Assembly: GCA_949130495.1 (NCBI GenBank)
Contig: CASBWL010000052.1
Coordinates: 372,001-436,000, forward strand
Source: Sambucus nigra
Lineage: Eukaryota > Streptophyta > Magnoliopsida > Dipsacales > Adoxaceae
Direction: 5' to 3'
DNA: 64,000 nt
Under the pieces are notes generated by a model. The model made no database searches and was not told the DNA's origin. It worked only from the letters and a program-made list of their open reading frames with translations. Of the stretch, positions 33,853 through 46,168 are shown piece by piece (the first letter of the stretch is position 1; each line of letters opens with the position of its first letter). A program made the translations under genes and the position numbers.

Positions 33853-36749
33853 TGTGACACCCCGACTAATTAAATATCGCGTAGCTACTCCTTTATTCAA
33901 ATTAATACAAAATGTCAAGTTGGTTCAGTTCATAGCATCACTACAAAAAACGGTTTAACAATTTCTAGCCACCTAATATTTAAAAAGTGAGTTGTCAATT
34001 TTAATCAAATCGGATTAACATACAACCAATTCAAAATAATGAAATACCAATACCACAACCACATAACAGTCGCAATATAGAAACAATGTAATAAACTGAA
34101 TCTAGAGGAATACTCCTCACAGCAATCTGAATACTGAATTAAACCAAATACAAAGCCTGAAACATTAATTAATTACATCCCAAAACTGAATTAAAACTGA
34201 GTAAATAAACTGTATCTAAGAGAAAAGGGGCGACATGCCCTACAGATAAATAAGTCTGAAATAGAATCAAGGTAGAAAGTGGAGGCGTCTATAATTGAGG
34301 TCCTGTAACTTCCACATCAGCAACAGCACGCCACTGAAGTGGAACTCCTAAGCTGGGTGTCCTTGTGGCTGGGCACCTAAAAGATATTTACAAGAAAATA
34401 GATTCGAAAGGAAACGGGTCAGAGCCCGATAGTGTAAATAGTTTAAAATACAGTAAGTGTTTAATATCATTAAATAGTGAATATAAAATACATGATAGTG
34501 CGTGCACTCACATGAGTCCCTCACCTCTCAACTAATTGTGCACTCCTATCGTACCCGTACCCATTCTAGTTATTTCACTAACTAACTAGTCCAATACATA
34601 ACCTAACATTTCTATACTATTCTCAGTTCAATTTTCGACATCTTAATATAAACAGAGAATCTTACTTTTTATTTCTCAGGATTAATCATAATAGTTACTA
34701 AGGCTTTCCATCTTTAACTCTACTAAAAATGTTACGATCATTCACACTTACATTTATAATGACAGTTCATTTCAATTATCAGTATATTAATCTCATCATA
34801 AATATACAATATTGGCACCCCGAGACTAAGCTGCAGTGTACATATACCCTGCTATCAAATCCCGGTACATCACGTACATTAGGATCACGTATTCAAAATC
34901 ACTCAGGAACCGCTTCAATAAGTAACAATCACACACAATGGAGGCGAACATTGCTCACATCACATGGGTCATGCACATACCTACACTCCCATGATCATCT
35001 AATTTATTAACTCCCCAATAAGCCATTCTCTAACCTATGTCCTCGAGGTACCAATCTAAATCCCCCCGTAGGCACACAAAGATTTGATGGCCCTGATTGA
35101 TCGCCGACCTCCCGTGATAACAAGTATGGTAGGTATGTTATACACAGATAAACACATATACTAAGCATTCACACATCTTAGATATCTTATAATATCAATA
35201 GAGCTATATTTTACATTCCTATACTATCATTACATTTAGCACGTTTACAAGTGCTCGAATAATATACATTAAATGTTGTCAACCCTTCTCACGTCGTAAT
35301 TTTAGGTACTTATTTCCTAACCCATAAATGTCATCCGATTAACTACAAAATTCGAAGTTTTAATCCTCAACGTACTATAATCTCACAACTATACCCATAG
35401 TCAACTAGGGAAGGTTAACACTCGATTAAAATAAGTTTACTAGAAGTTCGAAATCAAATTAGGCCTGAAAGGCCATTCTGTCAACTCGTTAGAAATCTCG
35501 TTCGAACGAGGTTGTTCGAACGAGTGTCGTTCGAACGAAGTCTTCGAATGAACTCTTTAGAAGGGATACTGTCATCTCGTTAGAAGCTCGTTCGAACGAC
35601 CTGGGCAGGTCTTCTAACGAGATGGCAGAATACGCCCAAAAATTTTCGAACTCATTTTCTTCATATTTCTCTTCTCTAAATCCATCATATGATCATCCAA
35701 ATTACGTTTTAATGTTTTTAAACTATTCTAAGTCATCCTAGATCACTCCTTAACATATAATTAGGGTCAAATCTTACTAATCAACATGCAATAATCATAA
35801 ATCCCCAATTCTTGCCCCAAACCCTATGAACATGAATCCAGAATTTAATTTCATCTAAATACTCATCAATAATCCATTTTTAAATCATCAAAATTAAGTT
35901 TTGGGGTACCGATTTCGTCCATAAACATTCTACATGCAATTCCTAACCAAACTTTAGAGTTTCTATATCAATCCCATTTGGTTTTCATCAAAACTTTCAA
36001 GGCAAATACAGTTTTTACACTAAACATGGAAGAAATATTCATTGCACTTAATAATATCAAATCACTTGCCTTAAATCTAATGTTCTGATTCATTTTTGAT
36101 GATTAAGGTTGGTTTTTTCTCTTCCTTTCGGTCACAATTTCCTTTCAAAAATGATGGTGGGGAGATGGTTTGGCTTGGATCCTCCTTTAACCTCTCTTCT
36201 AACTTCTCTCAAAAACCTTCGTAGCCCACTCTCTCACTTTTGGCTGATAATGGACTTAGTGGCCCTTTTAATAATATCTAAATTACCTCTGAAATTCGTG
36301 GGTTTTAATCCCTTAATTTTTAAAATTTCCAAAATACCCTTCTAGGTTGCCGGTTTGGCCTAAAAATGCCCCGGGACCCAAACTAAACTCCCGGTTAGTG
36401 TTTTCTGACTATTTTGACCCTTCCGGACGCGTTGGCGCATTCAAAATGACCATTCGGTTGATAAAATATAAATTACTTTTTTTAATCTAATTAAATTCAT
36501 TCCTGACGCGATTAACACGCGCGTCCCAATTAAATTTCCAAAATTATTATATTTCTGCCTCGTGAGAATTTTAATATGTTCAATACTCATATATTACCAT
36601 ATATACTCAGAAATGTTCAATTTTAACATCATACTCAAATACCAACTCACGTCTCGCTTGTATTTACATCCGGATTAATTCCCAATTAATTCTCATTTAA
36701 TTCAATTAATGCATTAAATAAAAATCATTAAAACTACGGGGTATTACAT
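33853..36749 (-). repeat. 5' LTR of element B
   Basis: 2,897 bp. Plus strand TGTGACACCCCGACTAATTA to CGGGGTATTACA. It is colinear with the copy at 26127-29011 with scattered substitutions and small indels. Many differences are C/T or G/A transitions, as expected of methylated plant repeats. It should contain the element promoter, but no single TATA box stands out enough to call. Confidence 0.92.
35569..35628. repeat. Nested inverted-repeat structure in LTR (right copy)
   Basis: This is the same structure as at 27832-27890, with the inner palindrome TCGTTCGAACGA perfect here. The outer 14-bp arms and ACCTGGGCAGGT are unchanged. Both LTR copies therefore keep the base pairing even where the surrounding sequence differs. 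Confidence 0.8.
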
Positions 36750-36754
36750 TTAAA
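36750..36754. repeat. Target-site duplication TTTAA, right copy
   Basis: It is identical to 26122-26126. The following AAAGAACAATGTCTGGGAA resumes the copia pol frame (KKNNVWE). Confidence 0.9.
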
Positions 36755-37400
36755 AAGAACAATGTCTGGGAACTAGCCCCCCCGATGTAGTGAGAGTAAT
36801 GTGATAGGTACCAGGTGGATATTCAAGAATAAAATGGATGAAAATGGTACCATAATCAGAAATAAGGCTAGGTTGGTCGCTCAAGGCTACTCACAAATAG
36901 AAGGTGTAGACTTTGGGGAGACATTTGCTCCTGTTGCGAGGCTTAAGTCCTTCCGCTTACTACTCGCCATCGTATGTCATCTGCGCTTTAAGTTATATCA
37001 GATGGATGCCAAGAGTGCCTTCCTGAATGGAATTCTACAAGAGGAGGTTTATGTGGAACAACCAAAAGGGTTTGAAGAACCTATGCACCCAGATCACGTC
37101 TACTATCTGAGGAAATCCTTGTATGGTTTGAAGCAAGCACCCCGTGCTTAGTACGAGAGTCTTACTTCCTATCTCTTAGCCCGTGGCTTCAAGAGAGGGG
37201 GAGTTGATATGACATTGTTCGTTAGGAGAGATGATGGTGCTATTTTGGTTTCCCAGGTCTATGTGGACGACATAGTCTTTGGATCCACATGCTCCCAGCA
37301 TGCTCATCACTTTGCGGAGGAGATGAAAAGTGAGTTTGATATGAGCATTGTAGGTGAGCTTACATTCTTCCTAGGTCTCCAGGTTCGTTAGCTAGAGGAT
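36755..37400 (+). pseudogene. Copia reverse transcriptase
   Basis: Motifs: IGTRWIFKNKMDENGTIIRN, KARLVAQGYSQIEGVDFGET, FAPVARLKSFRLLLAI, LYQMDAKSAFLNGILQEEVY (first Asp), LRKSLYGLKQAPRA, and SQVYVDDIVFGST (catalytic YVDD). The frame breaks at the C-run near 36778-36784 and at TAG 37149 and 37389. The part before 36800 continues the sequence ending at 26126 across element B. RT is preceded by integrase, as in all Ty1/copia elements. Confidence 0.9.
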
Positions 37401-38203
37401 GGGATATTCATCTCCCAATCCAAGTATGCTAGAAACCTAGTGAAGAAATTTGGTTTAGACTCCGCTAAGCATGCACGTACACCTATGAGTACTTCTATCA
37501 AGCTTAGTAAGGACACTTCAGGCAAGGACATAAAGCAAACCTTGTATCGGAGTTTGATAGGTAGTCTTCTCTACTTGACTGCTAGTCGTCCCAACATAGC
37601 TTTTAGTGTTGGAGTATGTGCGCGATATCCGACGTCTCCGAAAGAGTCACATTTACTCGCTCTAAAATGTAGTATCAAATACGTGAGTGGGACTTTCTCA
37701 TACGGTATTTGGTATTCCTTTGATACCGATGACCGTTTGTCCGCCTATTCGGATGCCAATTGGGTCGGGGATGAAGATGGTTGTAGGAGCACTTCTGGTG
37801 GGTGTTTCTATTTTGGTTCTTCTCTTATCTCTTGGTTGAGCAAGAAGCAAAACTCCATCTCTTTGTCCACTGTGGAGGCTGAGTACATTGTCGCCAGGAG
37901 TTGTTGAACGCAACTTTTATGGATAAAGCAAATGTTGGAGGATTATGGGATTTCACAGGACACCATGATCATTTCCTATGATAACACGAGCGCAATTCAC
38001 CTCTCTCGCAATCCCATCCATCATTCGTGAACAAAGCACATCAGGATACGCGAACACTTTATATGTCAGTTAGTTGAGAAGAAAGTCGTATCCCTGAGTT
38101 TTATTCCCACCGACCATCAGTTAGCCGATATTTTCACGAAACCTTTAGATTCCCTTATATTCGAGAGTCTTAGGAAGTATTTGGGGATTTGCATAGTTGA
38201 CTG
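37401..38203 (+). pseudogene. Copia RNase H and end of pol
   Basis: The connection region SKYARNLVKKFGLDSAKHAR and LYRSLIGSLLYLTASRPNIA precede RNase H motifs LSAYSDANWVGDEDGCRSTS, SLSTVEAEYIVARSC and YDNTSAIHLSRNPIHHS. The C-terminus [20 protein letters not shown] is followed by TGA at 38201. Stops at 37905 (Cys/TGA) and 38029 interrupt it. Blocks and order match plant copia RNase H. Confidence 0.88.
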
Positions 38204-39725
38204 AGGGGTTGGTCCGTGTCTAGCGTTGGATATTATTTTCCTATCATCTGATGCCTATTCCTAGATTGTATTATATATTTTATTATTTTTTTGAAAAATC
38301 CAAAAAGATTTTCTTTTTATAAAAATTTTAGAAAAGAACAAAAAGATTTTTGTATTTTATTTGCACCTTTTTATGGATGAGCATTTAAGATAGCCGAGTC
38401 ACAATTTCATTCCATTTATCCATGAGACTGTTTGATAGAGATTTGAGACGCTACATCATTGCATCCATGTGCTTTACATTATTTGGAGTCTTTGAGATGT
38501 GATTAGTGATATCTTTCTACATATTTGACTCCTACATACTTTATTGCACACATGCACGGCTATATTTGATTATTGTACTTGTCTATCACATATTGGTTTG
38601 AGTGTTTCCATCTCAATTCTTCCTATACAACGTACAATATGCGATAAAACTTGACAAGATTGGAATGCATGTAAAAACCATTTTGGTGAGACTGTGTATT
38701 TATTTGAAAATGGGGAAGGGATGCGAAAGGTTCATTTAGCCTTTGTGATTTCTAAGCCACCATTAAAAAGGACCTAAAAATTGAGGTATTTTATTATCCG
38801 AGGTCCAAAGAGGTTAAAAGAGCCCGAAAAAATTAAAGGCAATAAAAAGAAATATATGCCATGTATGGGCCATTAGGTTTCACCATAAATTCTCCAAAGT
38901 TTGAGAATTTAGAACGCCTCTATCCAAAATATATATCTGAGGGAGTTTGGTTGGAGACTATAAACGGGTTTGCACTTCCTTGACAGTCCTGAAAAAGCAT
39001 GAAATGGTTTTGGACTTTATTGGTGTGGAAATCACTTTGAGCTTTGATTTGTTGATTTGATTGAGTCAATGCCTCATATTACCACCTTTTTACACCAAAA
39101 GAAGATTTTCAGTTCATTCGTTAGGAGTATCCGATATTCATCGTGCACATATGTCATGTTTGTATGCATTGATTTTCCTATCGAATTTGATCTCACCCCT
39201 TCATTTTCGCTATCATCGACTTGGTTGTTTTGTGTTCGTTCATGGTGTGATTTTTCTTGCTTGATATATTTTATGTGAAAATTTTGAAAAATTCAAAAAT
39301 AGCGTTTATTACCTTGTGACAGTCTCCATGTGCCTCTATTTCTGCTTCTCATATCTGTCTATTTAGGGACATCATAAAAATGGGGAGAATTAATTATCAT
39401 ATTATGGGGGAGTTTGGAGTTTTGAGATGATGAGATCTATTTTAAATTGGTATCTATGCTTATCTCATTTCAAACTTGATATGTCACTTGGTATTTCGCT
39501 TTATCTCATGGGTGTAGGTACAAAGATTGATAATCATATATTGCACACCCTGATGAGAAAAGTTTTTTAAAGATTTGAAGGGCAAATAATGAAGAATTAT
39601 TCATTTGTATCTTTCCAGTTTTGGGTTCATGAAAGGGTAGATTTGTATAGGCAATTTGATTTTTGATATTTGATAATTCGGTTATTTTTTATGTATGTAC
39701 CGGCATAGACATAGGGGGAGATTTG
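38204..39725 (+). other. Copia post-pol spacer with polypurine tract
   Basis: There are 1.5 kb between the end of RNase H and the 3' LTR. SIRE-type elements often carry an env-like ORF here, but none is readable: frames at 39057-39278 are short and lack motifs. Purine-rich ATGGGGGAG at 39402 and AGGGGGAGATT at 39715-39725 are candidate plus-strand primers. The second sits directly at the presumed LTR start TGTAAGGTC. Confidence 0.6.
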
Positions 39726-40569
39726 TAAGGTCATTTTTTACCATGTCAATATGTATGTCTACGCCGTTACACCGTTGAAGAAATTTAAGATCGAATCTAC
39801 ATCAACAAATCCAAATATCAAAGCGTCATGAACTCGATAAATATTTTCTGGTAAATCGGACCGATCCGGTTATTCTAAAAATGAACCGATTCGGCAGCAA
39901 AACAGACCGATCCTCTTTGCAACAAAACCAGTAAACCCCAGATCGAAGCCATGATAAAAAATGAACCGATCCGCCACCGGATCGATCCGGCATCAAAATC
40001 GGACCGATCCAGTCTGATAAACTCGAACAGATCCTTTAGATTTTTTTACCAAGTTTCCTATAAATATACCTATTTCGTGGGTGTATTTTCTAAGACTTTC
40101 AGAGATGAATTTAAGAGTCCTAATTACTCTAGTCTTCACCTTTTTTTTTGAGTCCCAAGACTCATGTTTTGATTCACACAACTTTTCAAAACCTTTGTGA
40201 ATCCGTTTGCAACCCAAGAACACAACCTTGTGTTTGTTTATACTCTTGTGGAGAAGACCGTCCTTCTTCTTCATTGCTGCCCTCCTGAAAAGGGAAATTT
40301 CCAGCCGCCGACTACAGAACCGACACCCGCGGGTATTTTTGTGTCACTGTATTTTCATTCTAATCTGTGTAATTGTATCTTACAAAATTATAGTGAAAAT
40401 AAAAGGTTCTGCCCCTTTGGGGGATTTTTCCTCACATGTGTGTGTTTCAATAATCTTGCATGTTTCATCATCTTATTCAATCACATATAGATGCATGTTT
40501 AAGACTTAATGGATAAAAACTGAGTTTAATTAAATAATATCTCTATTTGAATGCACGCGCACTCTTTCA
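39726..40569 (+). repeat. Probable 3' LTR of copia element
   Basis: It starts TGTAAGGTCATTTTTTACC after the polypurine tract. It ends GCACTCTTTCA near 40569, where 21 bases match the end before the copia PBS with only four transitions. It has repeated GGACCGATCCGG-like boxes (39858-40030) and a CCTATAAATATACC TATA-like box at 40055-40068. Borders are inferred, since the 5' LTR cannot be aligned over its length. Overlapping open frames (39951-40509) are probably non-coding. Confidence 0.55.
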
Positions 40570-40859
40570 TATGCATAAATATATAAAATAATATGATGAA
40601 AACATCACTAGTGAACCCTAAATTTTAGTTTACAACCCCAACAAGAGATATATAGTCCTCCACGATGATATGCTACAAGAAACAAAATAATGAAGTGCAA
40701 AGAACATCGGTAAAAAGAAAAATAAAATATCAGTAAAGAAAAAAGTCTTTTTATTGATAATTTTAAAGGGAGGCACATACAGTACAATCGGAGAAAGTAA
40801 AAAATTACAACCCATGAATGAAATAAAGGAAAGTCCCTAAGACTACAAGACTTCACTTA
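40570..40859. other. AT-rich junction, no gene recognised
   Basis: Between the presumed copia LTR end and the minus-strand pseudogene that follows there is only A/T-rich sequence. Short hydrophobic minus-strand frames (40608-40856) look incidental. Confidence 0.4.
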
Positions 40860-42778
40860 TTCACCTGCTCAGGGCTCTTTCCCCTTCTCGACAGCTTTCT
40901 CCACTTGGTCAAAAACAGTTTTGACCGCATTTTCAGCCTGGTTAGCAGGCTGACCAGCAGGAAGCTCCTCTAAAGCAATGGGAGAATGACCTGGCGAATG
41001 AAGCTTGAACAACTCAGACTCAGAGGGGACCCTGTCGCCTTCAAGGCCTAGTCCTAACACTTTTTGAAATATTTATTTGGGTGTAGGTGAACTAGATCTC
41101 AACATCATCATAGAATGCATACCAACCTTCATTTTAGTTGCTCTCCTTGATGCTTGGTACCTCACCCTACAGCTTCTGAACATTCCCGATTAGATCCAGG
41201 TTCTCTATTGTCATCTTCTCCTTCTCCGCAAATACAAGGCTGTTGGCCACCTTCAGATCGGTCAAATCCTTCTCTACCTTTGCATTTTCCTCCTCGAAAC
41301 TAGCTCGAACATCAGCTAAGTCCTTTTGGGACTTCTTTGGGGATTCACTTAGCTCCCGATTTTTCTTGGACTGGTCAACATGACCATCAAAGAGTGTGGT
41401 GAAGTTTGACACAAACTGCAAGAAATGAGAAAGGATAATTGATGCATGAAATCCGAACTGAGTAAAATAACTAGTAAATAAGAGTATGCTTACCAAGGCC
41501 AATACCTGTGTAGATTTGAGCGCGAGATGGTCTGATCCCAGTCGTGACTAACGCTCATAATCGGCCATGAGCACTGTTCCCTTCAGCAAGACGGGGGCAA
41601 GGGATGGGGTGGTGGCCACATTGCCCCCCTCTGCAGCAACAGAAAGGGAGAGGGATGACTTATTTGGGGCCTACTTCTTTTTCCTATCCTCCTTTCTCTT
41701 TCTCTCCCCATCCTCAGTTCTTCTATTTTCTTATCTTCTTCTCTCTTTATCTTTTTTTTTATCTCCCTCTCATTCTCCTTGGTTCCCGAGCTAGAACCAC
41801 TGACTTTAAGGGAGTACCCCTCAAATTTTTTTAAAAACTTAACACTATCAGATAACAAGTCTTGGTCATCATCATCATCATTGCCGAACAATAATCTCAT
41901 GTTCAGGGGAACCATATCTTCTTATTCTTCCTATTCTTTTTCTCTTTTCCATCTCAATTGGCCCAGATGAACCAGATGATTCCTCTTTTAGAATATCTAA
42001 GATCGGGATCTTATTTACCGATCGAGTAATAAAACTGGAAATGGTATTTGTATATTCCAGAAGATAAGCTACTGCACGAGGATGCTTGCCATTAGGTAAC
42101 CTATCTCTAATATTTCAGGCCTTCAGTAGATCAACAACCCTTAACTCTCGGAGAGTAGGCTCTTGGATCTTGTCATAAGCTCGAAAATAAAGGAAGAAAC
42201 AAATCAAAAGATAGAAAAATAAATAGCACACAAAAATTCAGCAAGCTGGCAGAAGGAAAAATGACCTATATGATCCTCCCCCCACTCAGGGCACAAGGGA
42301 CCTCGGTGCCTATACAACTCAGATATGGGAGGATGTTACCACTTTCTAATAATGAAACCCTTCTCTCAATATCCTTTATAGATGTCAGGAAGGTTGACAA
42401 CTAAAACCCTGTCGGCCTTTCTTGCCTTCAGGTACATAACACCATCTATGACGTGCGACCAAATATAGCAATAACAAATTTATGGGATCCCTATGTTGGT
42501 CCCATACAATTCATTGATTATGTGTACCCTATTCACTATTTTCCAAGTGTTTGGGGAACATTGAGCAGGGACAACCTCAAAGTACTTAAGAAATCTAAAA
42601 AATAATGGGATTGGGGGAAAAGTTAAAACCCCATGAACGGAAGAAGAGTGGGAATCCAGTGACCATATTCTATGCCTCGGACATCCTTGGGCATAGGGAC
42701 ACAATCATTTTCTACCCACTCAGGAATACCGTATGACTCTCTAGACTTCACAATAGTTTTACCATTGAAAGGATCCAT
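40860..42778 (-). pseudogene. Retrotransposon ORF1-type protein ('putative gypsy type transposon' family), decayed
   Basis: The minus-strand ATG at 42778 opens MDPFNGKTIVKSRESYGIPE. A shifted frame continues IPLFFRFLKYFEVVPAQCSP with NTWKIVNRVHII (42480-42704), which fits the L-x-P-x-Q-x-x-P-N-x-W pattern of the plant 'putative gypsy type transposon' domain. Later blocks resemble its W.-.R-F-F segment (KGY-stop-EKGFIIRKW). The C-terminal half is a Lys/Glu coiled coil (41167-41502) and ends in a Pro/Ala/Glu tail (40869-41060). Many stops and at least two shifts. Its role in the element is not known to me. Confidence 0.6.
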
Positions 42779-44147
42779 GAAGAAAATGTTTCAAACAACA
42801 AAGAAAACCAAATCAAAATGACGAATAGAGGAAGCAAGTCAGAGGAACTTATAAGTAAAAATAGTGGGAGAAAGATCTTGAAATATGAAGGGCAAGAGAG
42901 AAGATTCAGTAGACAGTTCATGAAGAAGAAATTATGAGTAAATGACTGTTGATACAGTTGAACCTAGTTTGAACTTCGCGCTAATGATGAAAGAGTGATT
43001 TGCAATGAAGATCCACACGCTTCACATACTTGTTCAGACCAACGCACCCTCTTCTATTCAGGAATATTATGATTTTTCCTGATGATCCCACTCGAACGAT
43101 CGTGTCCTCAGAAAGTTCACAAGTATTACTACTATACCGTGCCAGTTTTAAAACAGTTCTGGGCATTGGGACTTGAACTCACTTAAAATTTATTAGTCCA
43201 TCATTTCTGCCCAAAGATTTTAGGGGCAATTATAGGGCTTAATTATTCTTCAAGCCCACTGAGATAACCGACCAACCCAACATGCAAAGAGGACTTCCTG
43301 ACCCCACTCAGACATTTAATTTAGACCCGTGTGTTTAACATGTGCTTAAATGCATGAAGATAGACTCAAATTGGTTACCAACAATCTCAGAGGTCTTACC
43401 TGCTTGCTATGTGTCCTTCTAATTTTAGTTGAGCCTTGTGAGAGGGAGGCCACTCTCTACTTTTATTTGTACTAAACTAAGCGGGGTGTGCAACGTCTCT
43501 ATCACGTTGAGCATTCTAGGATGGAGATGCCCAGGACAACATGTGTAGGTATGTATTATGGGTTTTTCACTAGCACATGTCTCTTTCATATCTTCATATA
43601 CCCATGCTTAACTACTTAAACATTGCATTCATCACTTCATTTATACACACCATTCTAAAGTTCCTTTTTTTTCCATAATTAAATAAATTAGACCCCCCCA
43701 ATAGTAGGCCTTAGTAAAAAAAATATGAACGCGTGTGAATGAGTGTTTGCTACTATCATAACTATATACCATCTTGTGGGTTACGCATTGTGTAACCATA
43801 AAATGTTATTTTTGGAATAACACATTGTAAAAGAGAATATAGTTAAGGCATACTAAAAATATATTTAACATAATAGAACAACACATTTATTTATGGCAAT
43901 ATTTATATACAACAAATGCCACTGGTCGGAATAAGACTAGTGTTGACCTTAAACATGTCATGTAGCACCCCCAACTGTTCGTTAGACAACCTAAGCTTTT
44001 TCTCCTTGTACACATCGGATAAAGTGCTATTATCTTCCTCATAATCTCTTATTTTTAAAACTGGTAAATTCATATCGATGTCTTTCATACGATGTTAAAT
44101 TGAAAACATCAAAGAAATTAAAGTAGAAAGTGAATGAGTTATATATA
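42779..44147. other. Noncoding, possibly LTR of the preceding element
   Basis: No domain or RNA gene is visible. Small frames such as 42981-43166 and 43903-44088 have no motif. By position the first part should hold leader and LTR of the element encoding the pseudogene at 40860-42778. I could not find a second copy to prove it. Confidence 0.4.
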
Positions 44148-44351
44148 TGAAATATATTAAATATACAAAATATATAAATATACGGAATATATAAATGTAC
44201 AAAATATATACATATACAGAACATATCAAATATAAATATATGAAATATATTAAATATACAAAATATATAAATATATGGAATATATTAAATGAACAAAATA
44301 TATACATATACGAAACATATCAAATATAAATATATGAATTGTATTAAATAT

Positions 44352-44400
<49 letters not shown>
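44148..44400. repeat. ~93-bp AT-rich tandem repeat plus (TA)n
   Basis: Units starting TGAAATATATTAA recur at 44148 and 44241, with a diverged TGAATTGTATTAA start at 44335 (period 93-94). Each is made of smaller AAATATAyAnAATATATA blocks. A pure (AT)n run spans about 44354-44400. A similar dispersed block lies at 45375-45530. Tyr/Ile-rich frames on the minus strand are by-products. Confidence 0.85.
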
Positions 44401-44403
<3 letters not shown>

Positions 44404-44686
44404 ATTTTGATTGGGGTGGGGCTCTTGTAGGCTATTTTTTTCCCCAAATAAATTGCATAAAAAATCAACATCATATTAATAAAAAAATATTATAGTGTTG
44501 TAACAAACCTAGCAATCATACTTCATTACCAAAAAAAATGTGATAAGTAATTTATTATTTCACATTTATCATGATGTCAATATTAAAAAAATATTATACT
44601 AAAATTTAAGATAAATACCTCAATAGAGACCACATAAGAAAATCTCTAACCATGAATTAGTTCAAATTAGCAATTCACCACTTGAA

Positions 44687-44873
44687 GACCTAAAATAAAT
44701 AATAAAAAAATTAATTCAAACAATGACCAAAATAAAAATAAAATTAATTTAAACCCTAATCTAAGGAACAACAATATTAATCCAAGCGCTAATTTAAATA
44801 ACAACAAAATTAATTTAAACCATAATCTAAATAATAACAATATTAATTCAAACCCCAATCTAAAGAACAACAA
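44687..44873. repeat. 33-bp minisatellite, five units
   Basis: Five imperfect copies of a unit like AACAATATTAATTCAAACCC plus TAATCTAAAGAAC. Because the period is a multiple of three, the minus strand stays open and would encode five 11-residue repeats (LGFELILLLFR, LWFKLILLLFK and so on). No start context or flanking exon supports translation, so I treat it as a repeat. Confidence 0.8.
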
Positions 44874-46168
44874 TATTTAATCCATGTAAGTACTTGAATG
44901 AAATTAATTCAACTAAAAAAAATATATAATACAAACAATCTCTAAAGCTAAAAAGGTTAACCGTATAAAAATATTACCTTGTAAAATATGGAGACTCCCT
45001 TAAAAAGCCGAGCTGTTGAGAATGGGGTTGGGATAGGCAGTGGCGGGGAAATGAAAAATAGAGATAACTTTCTCTTTAGAATAGACATGCATATGTTGTT
45101 GTGTTGTTGGGAAATGAGGGGAAATAAATTGTAAAAGGGTATAAGAGTCAAGACAAATAGGCAAGTGGCCCAAGTGAGAAGGCCAAGTGGGCCAAGTGGG
45201 TGGAGAAACATCTATCCTACAAATGTTTTCATCTTTATCTAAACATATTCTATATAACATTTTTTTTATAAACATATATAGCTTCTATTCTACGAATGTT
45301 ATATATTTTGTTTATTTTTTTCAAATACTGGTGTAGGTTTTTGCCACCCCCAATATACACAATATACAAAATGTATACATATATGACATATATAAAATAT
45401 ACAAAATATACACAATATACGAAATATGTACATATACTAAAATATACAAAATATACATATATTTTAAAATATACCAATATATATTTAGAAATTTATGAAC
45501 AATATATATTTAAATATTTATGAAATATATATAGTTTAAAAAAAATGATTTTGAGTGATTTGCCACTCAAAGGTGGCAAATAAAAATATGTTCCACAAAA
45601 TTAATTTGCACCCAAAGATGACAAATTTATGGTTAAGGGGTATTGTAAATCTATGTATGAATTATATGTATATGTATAAAGGGGAATATACCAAATAGTC
45701 TCTCTAACATTTTTTAATACACGTTCAGTCCAAGTTTTTTTATTTGTTTCAAAAAATTTCCCCACATGTCGTTAGTGTAAACTTTAAAAATAAGAGAATA
45801 TTGTTTAAATATGTATTTGAGGAATTTTTTAAGACAAAATAAAAAATTTAAATTAAATATATATTAAAAAATAATTAAACGACTTTTTAATATTTGATCC
45901 ATTTATTAAAATAGAAACTTAATCCGTACTACACTTCTTGGTGGCAAAGCTCCCAATGTTCATACGCGCCTCATAGCAAGGGTAATAGTACTCTTACCAG
46001 GTCCAAGTACCGGTTTAGTACCAAATGCGTTTTATTTGATTGTACATTGGTAGGACTTATAGTATTTCCTAACGGGACCCATAACATAATACAAGAAAAT
46101 AAAACACTACCGGTACTACCACCCGGTGTGTATAAGATTTTCCTCCAACATAAGGTTCTGTAAACGTT

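Larger units (their letters stand above)
26127..36749 (-). mobile_element. Complete-length Tekay/Del-like Ty3/gypsy element (element B)
   Basis: Two ~2.9-kb LTRs (26127-29011, 33853-36749) in direct orientation flank a 4.8-kb internal region coding on the minus strand: PBS, gag, PR, RT, RNase H, integrase, chromodomain-like tail, polypurine tract. Gypsy domain order, long LTRs and the VQWRHHN.EE.TWEREDEM tail fit the Tekay (Del) chromovirus lineage. The LTRs look about 95% alike by eye, so this insertion is younger than its neighbours. Stops and frameshifts in gag and pol make the copy non-autonomous. Confidence 0.9.
22398..40569 (+). mobile_element. SIRE/Maximus-like Ty1/copia element, split by element B
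   Basis: Order is PBS, gag with coiled coil, protease, integrase, RT, RNase H, a long post-pol spacer, polypurine tract and LTR, which is the copia order (integrase before RT). Large gag with a C-terminal Arg/Glu coiled coil and a long spacer before the 3' LTR suggest the SIRE/Maximus group. No env-like ORF is readable in the spacer. A 10.6-kb gypsy element (26127-36749) interrupts pol between integrase and RT. Removing it and one TTTAA copy puts FLQF and KKNNVWEL in one frame. Numerous stops show the copy is dead. Confidence 0.85.

Noticed and set aside
39951..40509. Several 60-100 codon frames near the end of the copia element
   Set aside because: They overlap on both strands within the presumed LTR and show no domain, so they are probably incidental.
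41567..41915. Overlapping frames on both strands with Ser/Phe-rich sequence
   Set aside because: They lie inside the decayed minus-strand ORF1-type coiled-coil region and its antisense; no independent motif.
44039..44474. Tyr/Ile-rich hydrophobic minus-strand frames resembling membrane proteins
   Set aside because: They are translations of ATATAC-type tandem repeats and a (TA)n run.
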